Shown here one piece after another: positions 26,862 to 34,556 of a DNA stretch of 64,000 nucleotides. Where the stretch lies: NCBI GenBank assembly GCA_052289195.1, contig DAWAJD010000001.1, positions 1-64,000 of the forward strand, in the 5' to 3' direction. The DNA is from UBA4644 sp900555855. GTDB lineage: Bacteria; Bacillota; Clostridia; Oscillospirales; Butyricicoccaceae. The number at the start of each line of letters is the position of its first letter. Position 1 is the stretch's first letter. Made by a program: the position numbers and the translations under genes. The notes below the pieces were generated by a model. That model was not told the DNA's origin. It made no database searches and was given only the letters and a program-made list of their open reading frames with translations.

Positions 26862-27527
26862 ATGAAAGGAAAGCGTGAATGGAATCTGGATCATGCCTAT
26901 CTGGCCGTGATGTGCGTCAGCCTGATCTGCTGTCTGACGCTTTTGGGCAGCGTCGTGCTGGATCGCCCGCTGACCGCCCGGACGGAGGACCATGTGCCTG
27001 TGCTCCGGCTGGAGCAGGAGGGGGAGCACGGGAGCCTTCCCGCCGCAGAGACGGAGCAGCCCGGGGAAGCGCTCTGGGAGACGGCCCTGCCCCAGAGCGG
27101 CGTTTTGCTCACCGGGGCGCGGCTGCAGGCGCTGCTGGAGGAGGCCCTGCCGGAGGATTTCCCGGCGGAGCGCATCGGGGTGGAGCTGGAGGATGGGCTG
27201 CTGGAGCTGGAAATGGCCGTGCGGCGGCAGACGCTCATCGCCTATCTGAAGCAGCGGGGGGCAAGGTTCAGCCTGGCCCAGTCGCTGGCGCTGAAGCTCC
27301 TGCCCTCGCAGCTGCAGGCGAAGGCGACCTTTGCCGTGGCGGCGGACGAAGCGGGGCTGCATTTCACGCCCCTGTCGCTGCAGGCGGGGGAGAAAAGCAT
27401 CGCCCTTTCCGGCCTGCCGCAGGATGTGTTCGGCGCGGTGGATCAGGCGGCAAACAGCGCGCTGGCCGGCCGGGATATCCGCTTTTCCTCCGCGCAGTGG
27501 ACGGAGGAGGGTCTGCTGCTGCAATAG
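26862..27527 (+). CDS. exported/membrane-anchored protein of unknown function
   Basis: A 221-aa protein with a short basic N-terminus and a single hydrophobic helix (about 13-32), then an extracytoplasmic Glu-rich linker and a soluble domain with alternating hydrophobic pattern. The architecture resembles small anchored YpmS-like proteins, but no family motif is convincing. GGAGGGA precedes the ATG. It is divergent from rnfC and ends in its own terminator. Confidence 0.7.
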   Translation: MKGKREWNLDHAYLAVMCVSLICCLTLLGSVVLDRPLTARTEDHVPVLRLEQEGEHGSLPAAETEQPGEALWETALPQSGVLLTGARLQALLEEALPEDFPAERIGVELEDGLLELEMAVRRQTLIAYLKQRGARFSLAQSLALKLLPSQLQAKATFAVAADEAGLHFTPLSLQAGEKSIALSGLPQDVFGAVDQAANSALAGRDIRFSSAQWTEEGLLLQ

Positions 27528-27536
27528 CGCTGTCCG

Positions 27537-27565
27537 CGGGAAGAAGGAATTCTTCCCGTTTTTTT
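27537..27565 (+). terminator. terminator of the anchored-protein gene
   Basis: A 9-bp stem (27537-27545 with 27550-27558) closed by a GGAA loop is followed by seven T. Confidence 0.88.
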
Positions 27566-27630
27566 CGTCCAAAAACAGCAATGTTTAAGATTTCGTTACG
27601 AAATTCTTTTGGTTTTCCTGAAAAAATTAG

Positions 27631-27658
27631 TTGCAATCCGGCGGGGGCATGCTACAAT
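27631..27658 (+). promoter_or_regulatory. promoter of the RNA methyltransferase-lipid kinase genes
   Basis: TTGCAA (27631-27636), 16-bp spacer and TACAAT (27653-27658). Confidence 0.7.
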
Positions 27659-27748
27659 ATTCTTCAGACGCGCTGAAAAGGCGCGCATTTTTCAAAATCG
27701 TTTTGCAGGCGCGGGCAAACAAGGGGACCGCGCCGGGAAGGAGCCGTT

Positions 27749-28876
27749 ATGTTTCGATTTTCCGTTCCGTGCCTGATGGGTGTGGAGGGACTGGTGGCAG
27801 ATGAGCTGAAGTTCAAGGGCTTTCAACAGGTGGAGGCCGAAAATGGCAGAGTGCTGTTTTCCGGTGACGAGGCGGAGTGCGCCCGGGCCAATCTTTTGCT
27901 CCGCTGCGGCGAGCGGGTGCTGCTGCGGCTGGCAGAGTTTACGGCCAGGAGCTTCGATGCACTGTTTGAGGGTGTCCGCGCCATTCCATGGGAGGACTAT
28001 ATTGGCTCCGGCGAGGCCTTTCCCGTCAAGGGCTTTTCCATTCATTCCCAGCTCCATTCCGTGCCGGACTGCCAACGCATCATCAAGAAGGCCGCAGTGG
28101 AGCGGCTCAAGATGATCTATCGTACCGACTGGCTCAAGGAGGACGGCGTGAAGCACCAGATCCAGTTCAGCCTGCTCAACGACCGCTGCGAGATCTTTCT
28201 GGATACCACCGGCGCGCCGCTGTATAAGCGGGGCTATAAGCTGGAGCAGAACGAAGCCACTCTGCGGGAGACGCTGGCGGCGTCGATCGTGAAGGTGGCC
28301 CGCTGGCGGGGGCGGGAGGACCTGATCGACCCCTTTTGCGGCAGCGGAACGCTGGCCATCGAAGCGGCTCAGGCGGCGCTGAATATCGCCCCGGGACAGG
28401 ACCGGGAGTTTGACGCCGCCCACTGGAACGCGGCCTTTGCCGATGCCTTTGCCCGGCAGCGGGAAGCGGCCAGAGCCGCCGCGCGGCACGAAAAGCTGCC
28501 TATCCTTGCTTCGGACAAAGATCCCAACTGCGTCCGCCTCACCCGGGAAAACGCCGCCCGGGCCGGCGTGGGCGACTGCATGGAATATGCCGTGCAGGAC
28601 GCGCTGGAGATCGACTGGCGCGCCCGCTCCGGCGTGATGCTGGCAAACCCGCCCTATGGCGTCCGGATGCTGGAGCTGCAGCAGGCAAAGGAGCTTTACA
28701 GGGCCCTTGGCAGAGCTATGAAGGGCAGCGCAGTCAAGAAGTATATCATCTCCTCCGATGAGCACTTCGAGGAGGATTTTGGCCAGCGAGCCGATAAGCG
28801 CCGTAAGCTGTATAACGGCATGATGAAATGCAATCTTTATATGTATTTTAAGGGGGACGCGGCATGGCAGCGGTAA
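27749..28876 (+). CDS. THUMP-domain class I SAM-dependent RNA methyltransferase (YpsC / RlmL N-terminal family)
   Basis: A 375-aa enzyme predicted to methylate a guanine N2 in 23S rRNA, as the N-terminal half of E. coli RlmL does. An N-terminal ferredoxin-like and THUMP RNA-binding region (about 1-155) precedes the methyltransferase domain. The latter has the SAM-binding motif DPFCGSGTLAIEAA and the catalytic NPPYGVR. The RlmL C-terminal RlmK-like domain is absent, as usual in Firmicutes. It has its own promoter, and the last 13 bp overlap the lipid kinase gene. Confidence 0.9.
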   Translation: MFRFSVPCLMGVEGLVADELKFKGFQQVEAENGRVLFSGDEAECARANLLLRCGERVLLRLAEFTARSFDALFEGVRAIPWEDYIGSGEAFPVKGFSIHSQLHSVPDCQRIIKKAAVERLKMIYRTDWLKEDGVKHQIQFSLLNDRCEIFLDTTGAPLYKRGYKLEQNEATLRETLAASIVKVARWRGREDLIDPFCGSGTLAIEAAQAALNIAPGQDREFDAAHWNAAFADAFARQREAARAAARHEKLPILASDKDPNCVRLTRENAARAGVGDCMEYAVQDALEIDWRARSGVMLANPPYGVRMLELQQAKELYRALGRAMKGSAVKKYIISSDEHFEEDFGQRADKRRKLYNGMMKCNLYMYFKGDAAWQR

Positions 28877-29811
28877 AGCATATCTTCATCATCAATCCCG
28901 CCGCCGGCAAGTGCGACAGAACCAATCAGGTGGCCGCCAGCATCCGGGCCGCGGCGATGGAGCTGGGGGTGGATTATGAGATCCTCACCACGGAATACCC
29001 CCGCCACGCCGTTTCCCAGGTCCGCCAGAAGGCGGAGGAATATCCGGACCGTCCCCTGCGGTTTTATGCCTGCGGCGGCGACGGCACGCTGAATGAGGTG
29101 GCCGCCGGGGCGGCGGGCCTGCCCAATGTGGCCATCACCCATTATCCCACCGGCAGCGGCAACGATTTTATCAAGCTTTTCGGGGCAGACTGCCGGGCCT
29201 TTTCCGATCTGAAGAGCCTGATCTGCGGCAAGGAGCTGGAGCTGGATTATATGGAGACCGACCGGGGCATCTCCCTGAATGTGTTCAGCGTGGGCGTAGA
29301 CGCCCGCATCGCCGACGGTATGCAGAAATACAAGCGCATCCCCGCCCTGCAGGGCAAGACGGCCTATAATATCTCCACGGTGGAAAACCTGCTGCGGGGC
29401 CTCAGCGAGCCCTACGAGATCCTGGTGGACGGCCAGCGCTTTGAGGGGAAATACTGCCTTGTGCTGGCGGGCAACGGCCGCTTTTACGGCGGCGGTGCAA
29501 ACCCCGTTCCGGAGGCCGACCCCACCGACGGCCTGCTGGATGTCCTGCTGGTGAAGGATCTGAGCCTGCTGAAGGCTTCGCAGGTCATCGGCGGCTACAT
29601 GAGCGGGCGCCACAGCAGCTATCCCCAGTATATCACCAAGTTCCTGGCGACGGAGCTCACCGTCCGCCACCGTCAGGGCAAAAGCATGACCATCAATCTG
29701 GACGGCGAGATCGTCCACGCCAGCGAGGTCACCCTCCGGCTGGCGAAGGATAAGCTGCGCTTCGTCATCCCCCAGAGCGCCCAGCTCCTCCCGCCCCGGA
29801 CGGCCCAGTGA
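28864..29811 (+). CDS. diacylglycerol kinase family lipid kinase (YegS/DgkB-like)
   Basis: A 315-aa soluble, membrane-associated kinase of the DAGK catalytic family, which phosphorylates diacylglycerol or a related lipid alcohol with ATP. It begins with HIFIINPAAGK, and the nucleotide motif ACGGDGTLNEVAAG is followed by TGSGNDF. A FYGGGANPVPEADPTDGLLDV segment follows in the C-terminal beta-sandwich half. It overlaps the upstream methyltransferase gene by 13 bp with AAGGGGG as ribosome site. A terminator follows. Confidence 0.9.
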   Translation: MAAVKHIFIINPAAGKCDRTNQVAASIRAAAMELGVDYEILTTEYPRHAVSQVRQKAEEYPDRPLRFYACGGDGTLNEVAAGAAGLPNVAITHYPTGSGNDFIKLFGADCRAFSDLKSLICGKELELDYMETDRGISLNVFSVGVDARIADGMQKYKRIPALQGKTAYNISTVENLLRGLSEPYEILVDGQRFEGKYCLVLAGNGRFYGGGANPVPEADPTDGLLDVLLVKDLSLLKASQVIGGYMSGRHSSYPQYITKFLATELTVRHRQGKSMTINLDGEIVHASEVTLRLAKDKLRFVIPQSAQLLPPRTAQ

Positions 29812-29845
29812 CCGCCACACCAAAAACCGAAATCTTTCCTCGCGC

Positions 29846-29869
29846 AAGGCCGCATAAGCGGCCTTTTTT
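29846..29869 (+). terminator. terminator of the lipid kinase operon
   Basis: An 8-bp stem (29846-29853 with 29858-29865) with a 4-nt ATAA loop runs into a T tract. Confidence 0.85.
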
Positions 29870-29934
29870 GCTGCCCGGTTCTATTCCGCCGGGGCGGCGC
29901 ATATCTATGGTCAAGCGGAAAAGAGGTGGACAGG

Positions 29935-30504
29935 ATGGAAGAATGCGGCCTGTATCTCGGCAGGCAGGAGGTGGGCCGGCTCCGGTGGGAGCGGCGGCAA
30001 AGCAGGCTCTGGCTGGAGGCGAGCTGCCCCTATGTGCCGGAGCAGATCTACCGCCTGGTGGTGGAGACGGAAACGGGGCTCCGCCCGCTGGGGGTGATGC
30101 TGCCGGAAAACGGCCTTTTCGTGCTGCGCCGGGAAATACCGGCAGGAGAAGCGCCGCTGCGCGCCGTTCTGGACCGGTCCCGTCCGGGGGAGAGCCATCT
30201 GCCGGGGCTCCCGCTGGCGGCCTCCGCCTTTTCCCCTGCGGCGGAGGAAGAGCCGCTGCTGCTGGCCTGCGCCTGGGCGGGCGCGCTGGAGAGCGCAGAC
30301 TTTCTGGATACGCACTATGTGCGCTTTCCGCTGGAGCTGGGCGGGGCCTGCCCCTTTGCGCCGTATTTCTGCCTGACGGAGGTCCTGGAGACAGACGCAG
30401 GCTGCTGGGGCGTTTTTTGCAGAAAAGGGGAGGGCGATTACCAGCCGCTTTTTCCCCGTTCCGCCGAAAAAGACAGGCTTCGCGGGCCGGATGGCTTATG
30501 CTGA
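29935..30504 (+). CDS. protein of unknown function upstream of spoIIGA
   Basis: A 189-aa predicted soluble protein with no signal peptide or transmembrane helix. It has many aromatic and charged residues, an N-terminal ECGLYLGRQEVGRLRWE stretch and several prolines. No domain was recognised. The start was placed at the ATG with GAGGTGG upstream; a GTG three codons earlier is possible. It lies 16 bp before spoIIGA in the same direction, so a sporulation-linked role is possible but unproven. Confidence 0.65.
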   Translation: MEECGLYLGRQEVGRLRWERRQSRLWLEASCPYVPEQIYRLVVETETGLRPLGVMLPENGLFVLRREIPAGEAPLRAVLDRSRPGESHLPGLPLAASAFSPAAEEEPLLLACAWAGALESADFLDTHYVRFPLELGGACPFAPYFCLTEVLETDAGCWGVFCRKGEGDYQPLFPRSAEKDRLRGPDGLC

Positions 30505-30520
30505 AACAGGAGGCGATGGG

Positions 30521-31372
30521 ATGCGGGTGGTTTATATCGACCGGCTGTTTCTGCTGAATCTGGCGGCGGACTATTTTCTTTTGCTGCTGACGGCCCGGCT
30601 GGGCGGCGTCTATCCCCGGCGGCTGCGGCTGCTGGCGGGAAGCGCCGTGGGAGCGGTGCTGGCGGTGCTGCTTTATTTTCCCCGGCTTCCCGTGCTTTTG
30701 AGCCTGCCGGTGCGGTGCGGCGTCTGTCTCTGCGTGGCGCTGACGGCCTTCGGGCAGAAAAGCGGACGGCAGCTCTGGCGGCTCTGCGGCCTGTTCACCG
30801 GGGCGACGCTGGTGCTGGGAGGCTGTATGCTGGCGCTGAGCCTGGCGCTGCGGCGGGAGGGAATGCTGCAGAATGGCTTCCTTTATTCTGAAATATCAGC
30901 GCCTGTAATGTTTATCAGCTTTCCGGCGGTCTACCTGCTCTCCGCCTATGTTCTGGGCCGGGGCAGGGCCGATGTGGGCCGCAGCACCCGGGAGCTGCGC
31001 TTCCTTCTGGGGGAGCGGAGCCTTTCCCTCCGGGCGCTGAACGACAGCGGCAACCTGCTGCGGGATCCCTTCAGCGGGAGCCGGGTGATCGTTTTGTCGG
31101 CGGGAGAAGCGGCGGCGCTGTTTCCGGAAAAGGCGGCGGAGTTGCTGCGCCGGGGCGGCGACCCCCAGCAGCTGCTGCCGGAGCTGAAGGCCCTGTGCGC
31201 CGCGCCCCTCTGGCTGCTGCCGGCAAAAACCGCGGGGCAGAGCGCGCTGCTGCTGATCTTCCGCCCGGACAAGGTCTTTCTGGACGGCAGGGAAGCGCAG
31301 GGCTATGTGGCGGGCCTGACCATGGAGCCCATGTATCTCGGCGGCGACTGCCGGGCATTGATCGGAGTGTGA
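30521..31372 (+). CDS. spoIIGA: sporulation sigma-E processing peptidase SpoIIGA
   Basis: A 283-aa membrane-embedded aspartic protease that, when triggered by SpoIIR, cleaves pro-sigma-E in the mother cell. The N-terminal half has about five transmembrane helices (MRVVYIDRLFLLNL onwards). The C-terminal cytosolic half contains the catalytic-type aspartate in RALNDSGNLLRDPFSG. The end has the family GLTMEPMYLGGDCRALIGV. The start has AGGAGG 7 bp upstream. It lies 3 bp before sigE, the gene for its substrate. Confidence 0.95.
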   Translation: MRVVYIDRLFLLNLAADYFLLLLTARLGGVYPRRLRLLAGSAVGAVLAVLLYFPRLPVLLSLPVRCGVCLCVALTAFGQKSGRQLWRLCGLFTGATLVLGGCMLALSLALRREGMLQNGFLYSEISAPVMFISFPAVYLLSAYVLGRGRADVGRSTRELRFLLGERSLSLRALNDSGNLLRDPFSGSRVIVLSAGEAAALFPEKAAELLRRGGDPQQLLPELKALCAAPLWLLPAKTAGQSALLLIFRPDKVFLDGREAQGYVAGLTMEPMYLGGDCRALIGV

Positions 31373-31375
31373 ATT

Positions 31376-32086
31376 ATGAAGCGGATCGCGGCATTTTTTC
31401 AAAAAATCATCTGTAAAATTAAACTGCTTTACAGCAATGAGATCTACTATATCGGCGGCTCGGATGTTTTGCCGCCGCCCCTGAGCGCCGAGGAGGAGCG
31501 GGCCCTGCTGGAGCATTACGACGGCACCCAGCGGGACATCCGTCAGCTGCTCATCGAGCGCAACCTGCGGCTGGTGGTCTATATCGCCCGGAAGTTTGAA
31601 AACACCGGCGTTGGCCTGGAGGATCTGATCTCCATCGGCACCATCGGCCTGATCAAGGCCGTCAATACCTATCGCAGCGACAAAAACGCCAAAATGGCCA
31701 CCTACGCCTCCCGCTGCATCGAAAACGAGATCCTCATGTATCTGCGCAAGAGCGTCAACCAGCGGGCGGAGGTCTCCATCGACGAGCCGCTGAACACCGA
31801 CTGGGACGGCAACGAGCTGCTGCTCTCCGATATTCTGGGGACGGAGCCGGACTGCGTCATGCGGCCGGTGGAGGACGATGTGGAAAAGCAGCTGCTGCAA
31901 AGCCTGCTGCGCCAGCTGCCGGAGCGGGAGCGGGGCATCATCGTCATGCGCTTCGGTCTGGCCGGCGGCGAGGAAATGACCCAGAAGGAGGTGGCCGACC
32001 GGCTGGGCATCTCCCAATCCTATATCTCCCGGCTGGAAAAGCGCATCATCCAGCGGCTGAAAAAGGAGCTGCTCCGGGCGCTTTGA
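31376..32086 (+). CDS. sigE: RNA polymerase sporulation sigma factor sigma-E (pro-form)
   Basis: A 236-aa mother-cell sigma factor made as an inactive precursor. The basic, amphipathic pro-sequence (about 24 residues) ends at the conserved EIYYIGGSD, where SpoIIGA is expected to cut. Region 2 (RNLRLVVYIARKFENTG...LEDLISIGTIGLIKAV) and region 4 (QKEVADRLGISQSYISRLEKRI) are intact. The spoIIGA-sigE-sigG order matches Bacillus and most spore-forming Clostridia. Confidence 0.97.
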   Translation: MKRIAAFFQKIICKIKLLYSNEIYYIGGSDVLPPPLSAEEERALLEHYDGTQRDIRQLLIERNLRLVVYIARKFENTGVGLEDLISIGTIGLIKAVNTYRSDKNAKMATYASRCIENEILMYLRKSVNQRAEVSIDEPLNTDWDGNELLLSDILGTEPDCVMRPVEDDVEKQLLQSLLRQLPERERGIIVMRFGLAGGEEMTQKEVADRLGISQSYISRLEKRIIQRLKKELLRAL

Positions 32087-32129
32087 CGGATCCGCCCGTT
32101 TTTTGACGAACGACAGCCGCCCAAAGGCT

Positions 32130-32159
32130 GCATGAAAAAAATCCCAGACGGCAATCCTA
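32130..32159 (+). promoter_or_regulatory. sigma-F-type promoter of sigG
   Basis: GCATG (32130-32134), a 15-bp spacer and GGCAATCCTA (32150-32159) fit the sigma-F consensus (GYATA-like -35; GGNRANANTR -10) at all but two positions. sigG is a sigma-F target in characterised spore formers. Confidence 0.6.
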
Positions 32160-32188
32160 TGGTCAAACGGCGAAAGGATGTGTCGGGA

Positions 32189-32962
32189 ATGCAGACAAAG
32201 GTGGAGCTCTGCGGCGTCAATACCGCCAAGCTGAAGGTGTTAAAGAGCGATGAGACGCTGGAGCTCATCCGCCGGGCCCAGGCCGGCGACGGGGCCGCAA
32301 GGGACCGGGCCGTCACGGGAAATCTCCGGCTGGTGCTCTCGGTGGTACAGCGGTTTGCCAGCCGGGGCGAGCCCATGGACGATCTGTTTCAGGTGGGCGT
32401 CATCGGGCTTCTGAAGGCCATCGACCATTTCGACACCAGCCAGCCGGTGCGGTTCAGCACCTATGGCGTCCCCATGGTCATCGGCGAGATCCGCCGCTAT
32501 CTGCGGGACGGCAGCCGCATCAAGATCAGCCGCAGCATGCGGGACAACGCCTACCGGGCCCTGACCGCCAAGGAAAAGCTCACCGGCCAGCTCCAGCGGG
32601 AGCCTACGGTGGAGGAGATCGCCCGGGAGATCGACCTGCCCCGGGAGGAGGTCATCTTTGCGCTGGACGCCATCGCGGACCCGGTCTCCCTTTACGACCC
32701 GGTGTTTCAGGAGGGGGGCGACGCCATCTGCGTCATGGATCAGGTCCGGGACGAGCGCAGCACCGATGACAGCTGGCTGGATCAGATCGCCATGAAGCAG
32801 GCCATGGAGCAGCTCTCGCCCCGGGAAAAGCGGATCCTGGCCCTGCGGTTTTACGACGGCAAGACCCAGATGGAGGTCTCCGCGGAGGTGGGCATCAGTC
32901 AGGCCCAGGTCTCCCGGCTGGAAAAGGGCGTTTTGGACAAGATCAAGCGCTGTCTGCGCTGA
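32189..32962 (+). CDS. sigG: RNA polymerase sporulation sigma factor sigma-G
   Basis: A 257-aa late forespore sigma factor. The N-terminus KVELCGVNTAKLKVL is the typical sigma-G signature, close to B. subtilis. Region 2 (NLRLVLSVVQRFASRGE...MDDLFQVGVIGLLKAI), region 3 and region 4 (EVSAEVGISQAQVSRLEKGV) are complete. The start at 32189 gives the canonical N-terminus, with AAAGGA upstream; the in-frame ATG at 32132 falls within the predicted promoter. It lies 102 bp after sigE, which allows separate forespore transcription. Confidence 0.96.
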   Translation: MQTKVELCGVNTAKLKVLKSDETLELIRRAQAGDGAARDRAVTGNLRLVLSVVQRFASRGEPMDDLFQVGVIGLLKAIDHFDTSQPVRFSTYGVPMVIGEIRRYLRDGSRIKISRSMRDNAYRALTAKEKLTGQLQREPTVEEIAREIDLPREEVIFALDAIADPVSLYDPVFQEGGDAICVMDQVRDERSTDDSWLDQIAMKQAMEQLSPREKRILALRFYDGKTQMEVSAEVGISQAQVSRLEKGVLDKIKRCLR

Positions 32963-32969
32963 ATCCCTC

Positions 32970-32998
32970 TTGCAAAAGCCCGCCCGCTCCGCTACAAT
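32970..32998 (+). promoter_or_regulatory. promoter of mnmM
   Basis: TTGCAA (32970-32975), 17-bp spacer and TACAAT (32993-32998), just after sigG. Confidence 0.78.
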
Positions 32999-33024
32999 AG
33001 GGGCAGAGAGGGGAGGCGAGGGCC

Positions 33025-33594
33025 ATGAGCAGAGATTGGAACGCCCTGGGCGTGACCCATCGGTTTCTGGCGGAGCATGTAAAGCCCGGGAGCTTTGCAG
33101 TGGACGCCACGGCGGGAAACGGCGGCGATACGGCCTTTCTGTGCCGGCTGGTGGGAGAAGGGGGCCGGGTGCTGGCCATGGACATTCAGCCCCAGGCCGT
33201 GGAAAACACCCGGGCGCGGCTTTTGGCGGAGGGCCTTGCCGACATCGGGCAGGTGGTGCTGGCGGATCATGCCCGGCTGGGGCAGCTGGTCCCGCCGGAG
33301 AGCGCCGACTGCATCGTCTTCAACTTCGGCTGGCTCCCCGGCGGCGACCATGAGGTCTTCACCCGGAAGGAGACTAGCGTCCCCGCCGTCCGGCAGGCGC
33401 TGGAAAGTCTGCGCCCCGGCGGGATCCTGACCCTCTGCCTGTATTATGGGAGAAACAACGGCTATCAGGAGCGGGACGCGCTGTTGGAGCTGGTGCGCGG
33501 GCTGGACCACCGGCGGTTTACGGTGATGGAGGTCTCCTTCTCCAACCGGGTCAACGATCCGCCCATCCCCATCTGGATCGTCAAGGAAGGCTGA
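33025..33594 (+). CDS. mnmM: tRNA mnm5s2U methyltransferase-type class I SAM enzyme (YtqB/MnmM family)
   Basis: A 189-aa Rossmann-fold methyltransferase. The SAM-binding motif is AVDATAGNGGDTAFLC. VLAMDIQPQAVENTRARL, FNFGWLPGGDH and CLYYGRNNGYQE complete the YtqB pattern. B. subtilis YtqB/MnmM performs the last methylation of the wobble uridine modification; the same role is inferred here. It has its own sigma-A promoter, a GAGAGGGGAGG ribosome site and a terminator shared with the convergent gene. Confidence 0.82.
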   Translation: MSRDWNALGVTHRFLAEHVKPGSFAVDATAGNGGDTAFLCRLVGEGGRVLAMDIQPQAVENTRARLLAEGLADIGQVVLADHARLGQLVPPESADCIVFNFGWLPGGDHEVFTRKETSVPAVRQALESLRPGGILTLCLYYGRNNGYQERDALLELVRGLDHRRFTVMEVSFSNRVNDPPIPIWIVKEG

Positions 33595-33608
33595 AACAGG
33601 CAGAAAAA

Positions 33609-33642
33609 GCGGCATGGAAGCGCTCCATGCCGCAGCTTTTTT
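33609..33642. terminator. bidirectional terminator
   Basis: A 10-bp stem (33609-33618 with 33624-33633), flanked by A and T tracts on both sides, lies between the convergent mnmM and membrane-protein genes. Confidence 0.82.
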
Positions 33643-33655
33643 ATTTGGTTCGGGA

Positions 33656-34435
33656 TCAATGCTCCGGCGCGTCCTCCTCCGGCGCTGCTTCCTCCTCCGC
33701 GGGAGGGGCCGGGAGCCTTTCGGGGACGCAGTGCAGCCCGCACAGGATCAGTCCGCCGCAGGCGGCCAGCAGGGCCAGCGCCCCGGGAGAAAAGCGCAGG
33801 ATATCCATCACCTGCGCCCAGTGCAGCAGGGCAAAGATCAGCTCCTGCAGAATGGCGGTGAGCGCCAGCGTCAGGGCGCAGCCATAGAGCCGGGGCCGAT
33901 GGGTCTCGAACCGGGGCGCCGTGCAGAAATAGACCCCCAGCAGCGCCAGCAGCACCACGGCGATCTCCGTGCCGTAGGTCTCCAGATAGGGGTTGTCGCC
34001 GTTGGCCCGGTAAAGGATCAGCAGATAGCAGGCCGTCAGAAACACCGGCGGCAGGGAGCAAACAGCGCTGCGCTGGCCCTGATCCCGCGCCGGCAGGCGC
34101 AGCAGCGTGCATACGCCGCACAGCAGGGAAAACAGCGTCAGGACCGCCCGGGTCAGCGGCCCGGCCTGATCCAGCACGAAGCAGACCGCCCCGATCAGAA
34201 ACAGAAAGCCGGAAAGGGCCAAAAGGCCGAAGCAGAGCCGGTCCGGCGGGAGCGCCGGGGCCTCCGCCCTGCGCCGCCCCTCCTGCAGGAAAACCGTCAG
34301 CACCAGCGCCAGGGCGCACACCGCCGCGGCAGGCAGCAGCAGAGAAAAAAACCGCGCCCGCACAAAGGCCAGCCCGGCGCCCAGCGCCAGCGCCAGCCCT
34401 GCCCGCAGCAGCTGTTGTTGTTTTATCGAGCTCAT
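33656..34435 (-). CDS. polytopic membrane protein of unknown function
   Basis: A 259-aa hydrophobic protein with about seven or eight predicted helices and a Pro/Ala/Glu-rich C-terminal tail (PAPPAEEEAAPEEDAPEH). No transporter or enzyme motif was recognised. It is divergent from spoIID with about 120 bp between them. The ribosome site is weak, so the exact start is uncertain. Confidence 0.65.
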   Translation of the reverse strand: MSSIKQQQLLRAGLALALGAGLAFVRARFFSLLLPAAAVCALALVLTVFLQEGRRRAEAPALPPDRLCFGLLALSGFLFLIGAVCFVLDQAGPLTRAVLTLFSLLCGVCTLLRLPARDQGQRSAVCSLPPVFLTACYLLILYRANGDNPYLETYGTEIAVVLLALLGVYFCTAPRFETHRPRLYGCALTLALTAILQELIFALLHWAQVMDILRFSPGALALLAACGGLILCGLHCVPERLPAPPAEEEAAPEEDAPEH

Positions 34436-34449
34436 GATCCATCATCCTA

Positions 34450-34478
34450 TCATATTTTTCGGCCCAGCGCCGTATGCT
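34450..34478 (+). promoter_or_regulatory. possible sigma-E promoter of spoIID
   Basis: TCATATT (34450-34456) matches the sigma-E -35 consensus KMATATT fully. After 14 bp comes CGTATGCT (34471-34478), a partial match (5 of 8) to CATACAHT. spoIID is a sigma-E target in known spore formers. Confidence 0.4.
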
Positions 34479-34556
34479 AAGACAGAGGGCGAGAGCCGTC
34501 TGTCTCCAAGTCTGTCTTTTACTATAGCACAAGCTGAAAGAAAAGGAAATGGTTTT

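Noticed and set aside
32086..32106. Possible terminator between sigE and sigG
   Set aside because: Only a 4-bp stem can form before the T tract, too weak to call.
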